DNA of 34,194 nt from a virus. Where the stretch lies: positions 1 through 34,194 of IMG/VR virus record IMGVR_UViG_3300042691_013813. The stretch is one strand, 5' to 3'. The translations under genes and the position numbers were made by a program. The notes beneath the pieces were generated by a model that saw nothing but the letters and a program-made list of their open reading frames with translations, made no database searches and was not told the origin of the DNA. Below, piece by piece: positions 7,386-14,788 of this stretch (position 1 is the stretch's first letter; each line of letters opens with the position of its first letter).

Positions 7386-7648
7386 GGGCAATCGCCCGTT
7401 TTGTGGCGACCTACGGGCGATTGCCAAGCGAGTTTGACCCCGACACGGCCCTAGGGCTGGCTGCAAACATCGCCAATGTGGAGGCATCGCACGCAGTATC
7501 AACCGCGCAAGGGATTGACGCGGCGCTCGGCAATGAGAACATGGCCGCGAGCCTGCTGTGGCAGGTGACGGGAAACGACCGACTCGCACAGCAGATGGCA
7601 GTACGGGCCAAGATGCAGCGAAACCTGAAGGGACGCCCGAATGGCTAG
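7382..7648 (+). CDS. Tail assembly chaperone T-domain (GT extension)
   Basis: The frame yields an 88-residue protein if translation begins at ATG 7382 (ATGA overlap with the previous stop). It more likely serves mainly as the C-terminal extension of the 7122 product after a -1 frameshift at 7373-7379. The sequence is helical and polar (FVATYGRLPSEFDPDTALGLAANIANVEASH). The T domain of such fusions binds tail tube subunits. Separate reinitiation at the ATG cannot be excluded. Confidence 0.6.
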   Translation: MRAIARFVATYGRLPSEFDPDTALGLAANIANVEASHAVSTAQGIDAALGNENMAASLLWQVTGNDRLAQQMAVRAKMQRNLKGRPNG

Positions 7649-8096
7649 CACCAGCGAGATTCTCTACGCGATGCGCGACGACCTTGCTGCATGGATGCAG
7701 CAGCGAGGCTACGGAAACACCGTGTACATCGTAGAGGCCCGGATCGATGAGATCGTCGGGCCGTATGCGATTCAGATCATCCCCGGTCAGGACAACGCCG
7801 TGCATCCAAACAGCGGGGTTGGGCTGATTCGGTCGCAGGTCGAACTTGTAGTCTGGTGGAGGGGATTCCTTGACGCGATGAGCCGAGGAACCGAGCGAAT
7901 CGCCGGAAGCGATGGCGTACAGGCGTTTGCAGATCAGTTGCGCGAGTATCTGGTGCAGCGCGCCTATGACGGGATGTCTATACCTCTGGTGTTTCGGCAG
8001 GGTGGTACGGTTGAGGCTGTGCCAGAACTTGAGGGCTGGCTGACGCTGCGCGACACCTACGATTATGCGTATGAGATGGCTTGGGAGGTGAAGTAA
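7641..8096 (+). CDS. Tail terminator-like protein
   Basis: The 151-residue protein overlaps the previous stop by 8 nt. It has a helix near the start (EILYAMRDDLAAWMQQRGY), then strands carrying AIQIIPGQDNAV and RSQVELVVWWRG, then a helix (DGVQAFADQLREYLVQ) and a closing strand TYDYAYEMAWEV. This order is that of lambda gpU-like and similar tail terminators, which cap the tube and join it to the head. The product name is inferred from fold pattern and position. The gene ends in GGAGGTGA, which serves as the ribosome-binding site of the next gene. Confidence 0.45.
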   Translation: MASTSEILYAMRDDLAAWMQQRGYGNTVYIVEARIDEIVGPYAIQIIPGQDNAVHPNSGVGLIRSQVELVVWWRGFLDAMSRGTERIAGSDGVQAFADQLREYLVQRAYDGMSIPLVFRQGGTVEAVPELEGWLTLRDTYDYAYEMAWEVK

Positions 8097-9127
8097 TGCA
8101 GGATCTTGGCAACATCAACATCACCATCCGAGGCGCTGTAGGCGGCGGAGGCATGGGCGTCACTCCGGGAACTCCGGGCGGTGGACCTCGCCTACTTCCT
8201 AGCGATGACGACGAGGCTGGCGTGATTCCAACGCTTGTGCGGGGACAGCAGGAGGAGAAGAAAAAGCCTACGGTCATGCAGTCCATTGCCGAGATGCTTG
8301 GCAAGGTTGCGAAGGGCGAGGAGAGCAAGGAGGAAATCTCTGCATTTCTCGGACAGCCCACGCTCGTAGGGCTGGCAAATCTCGCAAGCGAGACTTCCGC
8401 AACGGGCGCTGCTCTCAATTCTCTCTCGGGATCTCTGGCGATGCTTGGTCCGGCGTTGATCGGAGTCCTGCTTGCGGCTGGCGGGATGATCATCGCGTTC
8501 AAGGCAATGGCTTTCACAGCGCAGTACACGGCGGATAGGATTGAGAAGGTTGGCAAGTACAGCGGGGTCGCAATGAACGCGATTGCGATGGAGCGGGTCA
8601 GTTCGATTCTCCGCGATTTGCAGGATGCTTCTTTCAACGGTGCGATCTATGCCAAGTCGCAGGTTGCAGCCACGGCATCGTCCGACGCACAGGCGAGGAC
8701 AATGCTGTATGCCAACCAGTTGATGGCCGAGGCCGCGATTGCGTTGAGCAATGTGACGGAGACTCTGTGGACCATCGCTGGGAATGTCTTGAAACCTCTT
8801 GTCGATTTCAAGGACATGCTCGGCGTGTCCGTGGGCGACATCTTCGCACAGATCGGCAAGACGATCTTCGGATATCTGCTGTTCGGTCAGATCGGCTCGT
8901 TCTTTGGTCCGCAGATTTGGAACGCGCTGCAGGCGATTCTAAACTACATGGGAATCGTCGTGCAGAACACGAAGCCCGCGATGTTCGGTGGACGAGGTGC
9001 GAACGGTTGGATGATGTCGGATCTGGAATCCCTTGGTTTCCCGCACATGGGTTGGAACGACACGGGCCTGTTCGCGACCTATCAGAAGCCTGCTCCGGGC
9101 GGACTACGCTACTGGCCGAATCCATGA
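8096..9127 (+). CDS. Short tape measure-like protein with hydrophobic centre
   Basis: I start the gene at ATG 8096 because a strong GGAGGTGA lies 5 nt upstream (343 aa); an in-frame TTG at 8081 is less likely. The N-terminus is Gly/Pro-rich and disordered, followed by charged helix (RGQQEEKKKPTVMQSIAEMLGKVAK), a long hydrophobic segment at about 114-140 (LAMLGPALIGVLLAAGGMII) and a second at about 240-262. Tape measure proteins show such helix plus membrane-like segments and follow the chaperones. At roughly 0.15 nm per residue this length would mean a tail of only about 50 nm. Confidence 0.55.
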   Translation: MQDLGNINITIRGAVGGGGMGVTPGTPGGGPRLLPSDDDEAGVIPTLVRGQQEEKKKPTVMQSIAEMLGKVAKGEESKEEISAFLGQPTLVGLANLASETSATGAALNSLSGSLAMLGPALIGVLLAAGGMIIAFKAMAFTAQYTADRIEKVGKYSGVAMNAIAMERVSSILRDLQDASFNGAIYAKSQVAATASSDAQARTMLYANQLMAEAAIALSNVTETLWTIAGNVLKPLVDFKDMLGVSVGDIFAQIGKTIFGYLLFGQIGSFFGPQIWNALQAILNYMGIVVQNTKPAMFGGRGANGWMMSDLESLGFPHMGWNDTGLFATYQKPAPGGLRYWPNP

Positions 9128-9134
9128 GAATGGC

Positions 9135-11039
9135 ATGAGCACCAACATCGACATCATCTACCTGTCCTCGCCACAGGCTGTCACGCTTCAGAATGTGAAT
9201 CTGGAGTCGTATGCGTGCGAGCCTGTGCTCGCGACGGATGGGATGAACCCCATGTTCTCCAAGGTCGCGATCTCCGGCACGGCGATTGTCACGGACGAGG
9301 ATTGGGATGCGATCCGAATCGTGATGACGCATTCGTCGCAGCGAGCCGTGGAAGTGCGACTCAACTATCCGAGTCCGAGCGTTCCGCAGCCCGACCTGAT
9401 TCGGCTGGAGAGCATCAACTCTGCGACGGGAGGCCCGTTCGTCAAACTCACGGGAACGCAGGTCGCGGGAGGGCAACTCGTTCTCGTCAGGTTTGAGATC
9501 GAAGACCAGTTTGCGTTCTGCGACATTCCGCTGGTCAGCCATGTGTTCCGGCAGTCGTTCGCAATTGATGCAAAGGGCTACAGCACGCGTACGCTCACGG
9601 GATCCGCGACAGCCTACCGAGGAGCCACGGGAACGAATTCGGCGGTTGCGACGAATGCGACATGGCAGACCACTCGCCCGTATGCGGATCTGTTCCGGCG
9701 ACTGTTGATCCCCGGATTGCCCGGGCCAATCGGATGGCGGCGCGAGTCGCAGCAGTTCGACTACGACGACAAGAACCTGACGCTGTCCTACACCATCGTG
9801 GACCGACAGACGGTTTCCAGCCTGCCGGACAATGTCCGCGTGGGCGACATGGAGTTCAGTTACGAGCGCAGCCTCGACAACCCGGGTGTCGCGATGCTTT
9901 CGTTGTCCTGCGATCTTGAGGCAGGCCCGGAACTGCAACAGATGACGGTGGATCCGCAGGGCGGAGCGCCGATCACGCCGATCCGGTATCTGGTCAAGGT
10001 TGCGGTCGCGCTAGCGAACACTCGCATCAACGCGGCGTTCAGCACGATCATTATCCAGCGCATGAAGATCACCGAATCCGAGATGCTGAGTGGCATCAAG
10101 ATCCGGTTTGAACTGGAGGCGATGAAGTTCCCGGCAGGCGACCCCACCAAGATCCTGCCGCTTGCGAACATGATCGGCACGCGGTTCTTCATCGTTCGCA
10201 ACATTCCGGCGCAGCCGGATGTGTACGGTGCGCCGACCTACCTCTATGACCCCGTCTCGGGGGGAAATCCTGTGCCGTTCGGCCCGTATGCAATGGTCCC
10301 GCATTGGGTTGGGATGATGCTGAACGGCTTTGACTGCGAGGACCCCGATGTTCCGCAGGCTACGCTGCTCACCGCGTCGTTCACGAACAATTTCGGTCCG
10401 GTCTCCATCGCGGTAGCGGTGGGGGACGACGGCGTTGACACGATGAACTCGCAGTTCGCTGGCCGTTACGAAACGGCGCAGAATCAGCCGTCCGACGCCG
10501 AACACGATGACAAGTTCTACGCGCAGATCATCCCGCATAGCCGCAGCAACACGACGGCGGACTACGACTCCGGGATCGTCCGGCTGTCCACCATGTACAC
10601 CGATCAGCCCGATCTGGTTCTGCAGGTACGCAAGCCGCAGGTGCTGGTGAGCGAGCATGTCGAGATCGTGCAGGCGAACAAGGCCCCGGAGAAGTCTTTC
10701 CGGCCTATGCCAGCGCAGAGCAATCTGACGCAGGAGCGGTGGTCCGTTGCCTATGGGCGGTTTGATGCACAGGGCAACCGAATGTTCACGGGCATCTACG
10801 ACAGGCAGTACAGCCTGTTTGATGCGGGAGCCTCGACCGACAACGGGTTTATCACGCAGAACAACGCCTATACAGGCAATGTCCGAGCGTGGAACTCTCC
10901 GACCCAGACCTTCAATCCGTCGCTTACTCCGACTGCAACTCTGGCGTCGCAGACGACTACGGCGTCCGTTATCAATACAGCGGGAACCGCTGCCGAAGAA
11001 CGATACTCCGTACCGACGACGACATTCGTGATCGCATGA
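9135..11039 (+). CDS. Large tail protein (tail tip/baseplate candidate), 634 aa
   Basis: I do not recognise a named family. The 634-residue protein begins MSTNIDIIYLSSPQAVTLQNV and is strand-rich, with repeated Asp- and Pro-containing loops and no membrane segment. It follows the tape measure and overlaps the next large gene by ATGA, the place of distal tail and hub proteins in siphoviruses. The C-terminal 60 residues are rich in Thr, Ala and Asn (TQTFNPSLTPTATLASQTTT), which suggests a flexible or fibrous end. An upstream in-frame extension exists but would run into the tape measure gene. Confidence 0.6.
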   Translation: MSTNIDIIYLSSPQAVTLQNVNLESYACEPVLATDGMNPMFSKVAISGTAIVTDEDWDAIRIVMTHSSQRAVEVRLNYPSPSVPQPDLIRLESINSATGGPFVKLTGTQVAGGQLVLVRFEIEDQFAFCDIPLVSHVFRQSFAIDAKGYSTRTLTGSATAYRGATGTNSAVATNATWQTTRPYADLFRRLLIPGLPGPIGWRRESQQFDYDDKNLTLSYTIVDRQTVSSLPDNVRVGDMEFSYERSLDNPGVAMLSLSCDLEAGPELQQMTVDPQGGAPITPIRYLVKVAVALANTRINAAFSTIIIQRMKITESEMLSGIKIRFELEAMKFPAGDPTKILPLANMIGTRFFIVRNIPAQPDVYGAPTYLYDPVSGGNPVPFGPYAMVPHWVGMMLNGFDCEDPDVPQATLLTASFTNNFGPVSIAVAVGDDGVDTMNSQFAGRYETAQNQPSDAEHDDKFYAQIIPHSRSNTTADYDSGIVRLSTMYTDQPDLVLQVRKPQVLVSEHVEIVQANKAPEKSFRPMPAQSNLTQERWSVAYGRFDAQGNRMFTGIYDRQYSLFDAGASTDNGFITQNNAYTGNVRAWNSPTQTFNPSLTPTATLASQTTTASVINTAGTAAEERYSVPTTTFVIA

Positions 11040-12997
11040 TCGAAGCGTGGTTTACAACCTCCGTCGAGGATCAGGTCATCCCGGCACTCATGCCGAACCC
11101 GGAACTGCTGGATCTGGCGCAATGCGCGGATCTGGACATCAGGGAGATGTTCTCCATCGACATCCCGGGCGGTGCGAGCCGCCACAGCCGCATCAAGGTG
11201 CTCGTCAAGCGCGGCGATGCCGACCTGCTGTACGAGTCGCAGATCGAATGGCCTGTCCCGGCATCGCTTGCCCCCGTCGCAATTCAAGCGACCGCTGTGT
11301 TCAACTGGCGCGAATCCAGCGGAGCCGCGATCAAGCGGATCCCTGTATTCCTCCTGCCGCAGCGTCCGCTGTTCATGATTCCCGGGCATACAGGCGTCGT
11401 GCAGGTCGAGGCGGTGGATGTGCGGTACATGTGGCAGCGATGCGGCGGCGGCACGACCGAGACGCGCAACAAGACCTTCTTCGACGGCAGGTGGACTGCG
11501 AGCCTCAGCAACAGCACGCTGTCCTCGACGCTGCAGAGCGCGATCAACAACCTCTACCCTGCGCCGTCATGGATTGACAAGACGGCCTACACGCCCGATG
11601 CGTCGCTGGTAGACCGCATCCGGGACATGGGCGGGGACGGAAACTGGCCGTTTCAGATTGACCAACAACTGAGCGCGACGGGCTATGTGTTGCTGTGGGA
11701 GCCGGAGGATCCTGAGAATCCCGACCCGGCGTACCCGTACGGACGATACCGCGTCCGTCCGGTGCAGAGCGACCTGCTGCTGCTGACGGAATGGATGGGC
11801 GGAACCGAGGAAACGCCTGCGAACAAGCGAGCGTACTTTGGCGGCATTCAGCCGATGTCGGGCGACATGACCGTCGCGAGCGAGCCGCTGATCGACCTCT
11901 GGAAGGGTACGGTCAAGGAGCAGAATCACCGAGCGCCCCTGAATGTCGAGGTGCAGTTCCCGTACCGCGCAGTCGAAGGACGCACCTACTACGACAACAT
12001 CCAGAAGACATGGTTGATCCGAACCGGGGGGGAGAACTGGTTCGCAGAGCAGCGGGACATCGCGGACACGGTTCCGATTCCGACCGTGCGAGCAAGGCCC
12101 GATCTGAATACGCTCGCGATCAACGAGCCGCGCATCATTCCCGCAGGCGAGTCTCCGACCGCACAGTCGTTCGCATGGCCCTACATTCAGTTGCCGCCTC
12201 CGCTTCCGCCGCCGTCTCTTGGCGCGACCTACCCGTCGTGGGACTACGAGACCTACCGAGACGAAGTCGCGGATCTGCTCGCGAAGCGGTGCGAGGTGCT
12301 GTTTGGGAAGACGGTGTGGGCTGGCTGGCCGACGATGCCAACCGGGTGCTATCGGGCGACGATGCTGCGGTACTACCTCTGCCGTCGCGAGGGCAACCTG
12401 ATGCCGCTAACGATGACAGAGGCTGCGGAGGACGAATGGCTGCTCGGCCCGGACGGCCTGCGCCCCAATCATCCGAGCCGGGTGTTTGTCGGGCAGGGCA
12501 TGGCGCAGGTCCGCTACCACACCAGCGGGGTTCACACCATCGGCGTCGCTCCTCCGAACTGCCGGGTGTTCCCTGCTCGGATCACGGCGGCGACACGCAT
12601 CGGAGTCGCTGGCAACGACTACTGGCAATGGGAATACGAGTTTGAGGAGGTCGAGCCGAATCCCATTGACCCCAGCCCACTTACGCAGGACATCACGGAA
12701 TACGCACGCTCCTCCACGCTGACGGCCTCCGTGACGGCTCCGGCACGCAACCTTGCGGAGACGGGCAATGTGTATGTCTCGGCAGGCAACAGCGGAAACC
12801 AGATCGCACCCGGCGTGCTACAGAGCGCGTTTACGAGTGCCACAATCGAACCGCTGCCGATCAGCGTCGGAACGACCGTAATGATGTGCGAGCACTTCGT
12901 GACGGTGTATTTTGAGAGCGTCACGCCCTTCGCACCGTATCAGCGGCAATACTGGTTCGTGATGCCGAACGCCGTGAATGTGGTCTGCAACCCGTAG
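11036..12997 (+). CDS. Large tail tip/hub candidate, 653 aa
   Basis: The ATG at 11036 overlaps the previous stop. The 653-residue protein contains mixed alpha/beta segments, a proline-rich linker near residues 380-395 (QLPPPLPPPSLG), and a Trp/Tyr-rich second half (WDYETYRDEVADLLAKRCEV, DYWQWEYEFEEVEP). These traits fit a tail hub or receptor-binding platform, but no diagnostic motif is seen. It is translationally coupled to the 9135 gene, so the two probably form one tail-tip complex. Enzymatic activity cannot be judged from the sequence. Confidence 0.6.
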   Translation: MIEAWFTTSVEDQVIPALMPNPELLDLAQCADLDIREMFSIDIPGGASRHSRIKVLVKRGDADLLYESQIEWPVPASLAPVAIQATAVFNWRESSGAAIKRIPVFLLPQRPLFMIPGHTGVVQVEAVDVRYMWQRCGGGTTETRNKTFFDGRWTASLSNSTLSSTLQSAINNLYPAPSWIDKTAYTPDASLVDRIRDMGGDGNWPFQIDQQLSATGYVLLWEPEDPENPDPAYPYGRYRVRPVQSDLLLLTEWMGGTEETPANKRAYFGGIQPMSGDMTVASEPLIDLWKGTVKEQNHRAPLNVEVQFPYRAVEGRTYYDNIQKTWLIRTGGENWFAEQRDIADTVPIPTVRARPDLNTLAINEPRIIPAGESPTAQSFAWPYIQLPPPLPPPSLGATYPSWDYETYRDEVADLLAKRCEVLFGKTVWAGWPTMPTGCYRATMLRYYLCRREGNLMPLTMTEAAEDEWLLGPDGLRPNHPSRVFVGQGMAQVRYHTSGVHTIGVAPPNCRVFPARITAATRIGVAGNDYWQWEYEFEEVEPNPIDPSPLTQDITEYARSSTLTASVTAPARNLAETGNVYVSAGNSGNQIAPGVLQSAFTSATIEPLPISVGTTVMMCEHFVTVYFESVTPFAPYQRQYWFVMPNAVNVVCNP

Positions 12998-13006
12998 GAG
13001 CCGAGC

Positions 13007-13348
13007 ATGGCAAGCGTTGACAAGTGGAACATCGTGTTCGCCAAGGGTGCGAACTACACGCAGACGATCACCGTTTCGGGCGTGGCGAACATCGCGACGG
13101 CGACCGAATGGCGCGTTCGGTGTGCATTCCCCGACGAGTCCGCATTTCTGGTTGCGACCAGCAACAACGGCATGCTGATCGCCGGGACCTCGTCCTCGCA
13201 GAAGATCCTTACGGTCACCGCCGCCACGACCTCCGGTTTCGCGCTCGGCAACGCTCGGTTCGACTTTGAGGTCGAGTTCCCGGACGGAACCGTCAGCCGA
13301 TACATCAGCAACGGCCTGTGCCAGATCAACCCGGAGGTTGGCGTATGA
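13007..13348 (+). CDS. Small beta-rich tail protein, 113 aa
   Basis: The 113-residue protein (MASVDKWNIVFAKGANYTQTI...) has a strand pattern common in small baseplate or fibre-base proteins: FAKGANYTQTITVSG, then WRVRCAFPD, and a closing FDFEVEFPDGTVSRYISNG. It resembles the small adaptor proteins that precede phage fibres. AGGAG lies 8 nt before the ATG. Its stop overlaps the fibre gene start (ATGA), so the two are coupled. Confidence 0.5.
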   Translation: MASVDKWNIVFAKGANYTQTITVSGVANIATATEWRVRCAFPDESAFLVATSNNGMLIAGTSSSQKILTVTAATTSGFALGNARFDFEVEFPDGTVSRYISNGLCQINPEVGV

Positions 13349-13893
13349 GCACCACGATCACCGTGACGGATAGCGGGGTCACATTGACCGTCAGCCCGTC
13401 CGGCGGCGGCGTCGTTGGCGTTGGGATCCCATCCGGCGGTTCGACGGGCGAGGTCCTGACCAAGACAAGCAACAACAACTACGCGGTCGCGTGGCAGGCC
13501 CCGAGCGCAGGGGCGCTCGCGAGTGATTGGGCAACGCTTGGGGCCAACATCACCCTGAGCGCAGGAAACTGGGCAGATGCCCTGTCGCTGACCCTGTCGG
13601 CGGGAACTTGGCTACTGCTGGGGAATGCGACTGCGGCCCCCGGCACAAACCAGCAGGACATCTCGGTGCGCCTGTTCAATTCGACCGCCTCAACGACCCT
13701 GAGCAGCACCAGCATGCACGCGGAGCACAGCAACGAGCCTCACGCGCTCGCGGCGACGGCGATTGTCACGCTTGCCCTGTCCTCGGTTGTCAAGTTGCAA
13801 CTGCGCTGCGAGTCATCCCCGGGGACGGTGTATGCGAATTCCGAGGGCCTAGGGAACACCAGCACGACGCTCGCAGCGGTGCAGATCGGCTGA
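13345..13893 (+). CDS. Tail fibre tip / receptor-binding protein candidate
   Basis: The 182-residue protein has an N-terminal strand region, then the linker GGSTGEVLTKTSNNNYAVAW (31-50), a form of the G-x-x-G-x-V-L-x-K-x-x-x-x-x-Y-x-x-x-W element that recurs before trimeric fibre tips. The remainder (LTLSAGTWLLLGNATAAPG, ISVRLFNSTA, a final STTLAAVQIG strand) looks like a C1q/TNF-type jelly-roll tip. It is probably the host-recognition tip. The start at 13345 overlaps the previous stop. A longer frame from 13318 would begin inside the previous gene. Confidence 0.6.
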   Translation: MSTTITVTDSGVTLTVSPSGGGVVGVGIPSGGSTGEVLTKTSNNNYAVAWQAPSAGALASDWATLGANITLSAGNWADALSLTLSAGTWLLLGNATAAPGTNQQDISVRLFNSTASTTLSSTSMHAEHSNEPHALAATAIVTLALSSVVKLQLRCESSPGTVYANSEGLGNTSTTLAAVQIG

Positions 13894-13899
13894 TACGAT
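13891..13899 (+). promoter_or_regulatory. Extended -10 (TGATACGAT) ahead of the lysis genes
   Basis: TGATACGAT overlaps the fibre gene stop codon. The identical 9-mer overlaps the large terminase stop at 28186. Both have GCTCGCA about 21-22 nt upstream. Transcription would start near 13906, giving a short leader that still includes GGTGGAG before the ATG at 13916. It may give the lysis genes their own promoter. Confidence 0.4.
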
Positions 13900-13915
13900 C
13901 TAGGTGGAGACCCCT

Positions 13916-14107
13916 ATGGACTTCGACCAGTTCGGCGGCATCATCGCACCTATCGCAACCATCATCGCGGCCAGCAGTTGGCTGCACAATTCGCTCAACA
14001 AGATCGCGATCAAGGTCGAGGTCATGAACGCGAAACTGGACGACTACGGCCAGCGCATCAGCCGCATTGAGCAGGAACTCGACCAAATTCGGAGGAGGCA
14101 GCCATGA
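13916..14107 (+). CDS. Small membrane protein with coiled coil (lysis module, holin-associated)
   Basis: The 63-residue protein has one hydrophobic N-terminal segment (GGIIAPIATIIAASSWLH) followed by a coiled-coil-like tail (VMNAKLDDYGQRISRIEQELDQIRRR). Topologically it resembles small phage holin-associated proteins of the XhlA kind with the order of membrane segment and coil reversed. I start at ATG 13916, with GGTGGAG 7 nt upstream; a GTG at 13904 would add four residues but removes that site. It overlaps the next start (ATGA). Confidence 0.6.
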   Translation: MDFDQFGGIIAPIATIIAASSWLHNSLNKIAIKVEVMNAKLDDYGQRISRIEQELDQIRRRQP

Positions 14108-14283
14108 AGGACCGCAACACGACCGTCGCAGGCATTGGAGCCATTCTCGTAGCCATCGGCGGCATCCTGACAACGATGTTCGACGGCGACGCAAGCACCC
14201 TGCCGGACTACGCGTCGGCAGCGGCGGCAGTCATCGCGGGGATCGGACTGATCTTCGCGAAGGACGCGAAGAAGGATGCTTGA
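14104..14283 (+). CDS. Holin candidate, 59 aa, two membrane segments
   Basis: The gene encodes 59 residues with two hydrophobic segments, VAGIGAILVAIGGILTTMF and YASAAAAVIAGIGLIFA, joined by a short acidic loop (DGDASTLPD) and ending in a charged tail KDAKKDA. This is the layout of a small class II holin, which would form the timed inner-membrane hole. It overlaps the genes on both sides. No endolysin is recognisable nearby, which is unusual for a holin locus. Confidence 0.65.
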   Translation: MKDRNTTVAGIGAILVAIGGILTTMFDGDASTLPDYASAAAAVIAGIGLIFAKDAKKDA

Positions 14284-14452
14284 GAGGCTGCTCCTTGCCC
14301 TCGCGGTTGCCATCATCGGCTGGCTGGAGAAACGCGCAGAGCGTGGATCGACTGCGGTCGATGCGGCTCGCGATGACGGTCGCCTTGCTCGCGCTGGCGA
14401 GCGGATTCGTCGCTGGATGCGGAAGCCGGACGATCCTCGTCCCGGAGAGTAG
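14276..14452 (+). CDS. i-spanin (Rz)-like small membrane protein
   Basis: ATG 14276 opens a 58-residue frame: an N-terminal membrane segment (LLLALAVAIIGWL) followed by a strongly charged helix with many Arg and Glu (EKRAERGSTAVDAARDDGRL) and the tail WMRKPDDPRPGE. An inner-membrane anchor plus charged periplasmic helix is the Rz plan, although Rz is usually about twice this length. The lipoprotein gene at 14361 begins inside it in another frame, the classical nested Rz/Rz1 arrangement. The assignment rests on that architecture. Confidence 0.5.
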   Translation: MLERLLLALAVAIIGWLEKRAERGSTAVDAARDDGRLARAGERIRRWMRKPDDPRPGE

Positions 14453-14594
14453 TCCCGTCCGCGTCGGCCCGAGTCTGCGAGGCCGCGTGTACGCGCTGGT
14501 GGACAACGAATGGCGGCTGTCGGCCAACGCCGTTGAGATCCCCGAGGGCTGGTATCTCGTACCGCCTTCGTTTGTCGAGGGTCCGCACGAATGA
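14361..14594 (+). CDS. Lipoprotein, o-spanin (Rz1)-like candidate
   Basis: The 77-residue product starts with a lipoprotein signal peptide, MRLAMTVALLALASGFVAGC, with lipobox V-A-G-C and the acylated Cys at residue 20. The mature part is about 57 residues and ends VEIPEGWYLVPPSFVEG. It should be anchored in the outer membrane. Together with the 14276 product it would form a spanin that disrupts the outer membrane after holin action. A GTG at 14343 is an alternative start. The gene overlaps 14276 in a different frame and overlaps 14591 by ATGA. The mature domain is less Pro-rich than typical Rz1. Confidence 0.6.
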   Translation: MRLAMTVALLALASGFVAGCGSRTILVPESSPVRVGPSLRGRVYALVDNEWRLSANAVEIPEGWYLVPPSFVEGPHE

Positions 14595-14788
14595 GGATCC
14601 TGCGGCCCCTTGAGATCGCACGCCGGATCGGCTGCACGCCAAAATATGTCGGCTACCTGATCGACAGCGGAAAACTCCGCGGATACAGGCTCCCGGGGTC
14701 GCTGCATCGGCGCGTCCGCGAGGATGTCCTAGATGCATTCATTCGCGATCGAATAGAGCAGAAGGGAACGCGCAAACATGGGATCTGA
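14591..14788 (+). CDS. MerR/excisionase-type helix-turn-helix protein, 65 aa
   Basis: The 65-residue basic protein reads as a winged-helix DNA-binding domain of the HTH_17 type: LEIARRIGCTPKYVGYLIDSGKLRGYRLPG, then HRRVREDVLDAFI. Such proteins act as excisionases or small regulators. No integrase is present, so an excisionase role lacks a partner. It overlaps the lipoprotein gene stop and the Cys-rich gene start, so it is expressed with late genes and could be a late regulator. Confidence 0.65.
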   Translation: MRILRPLEIARRIGCTPKYVGYLIDSGKLRGYRLPGSLHRRVREDVLDAFIRDRIEQKGTRKHGI

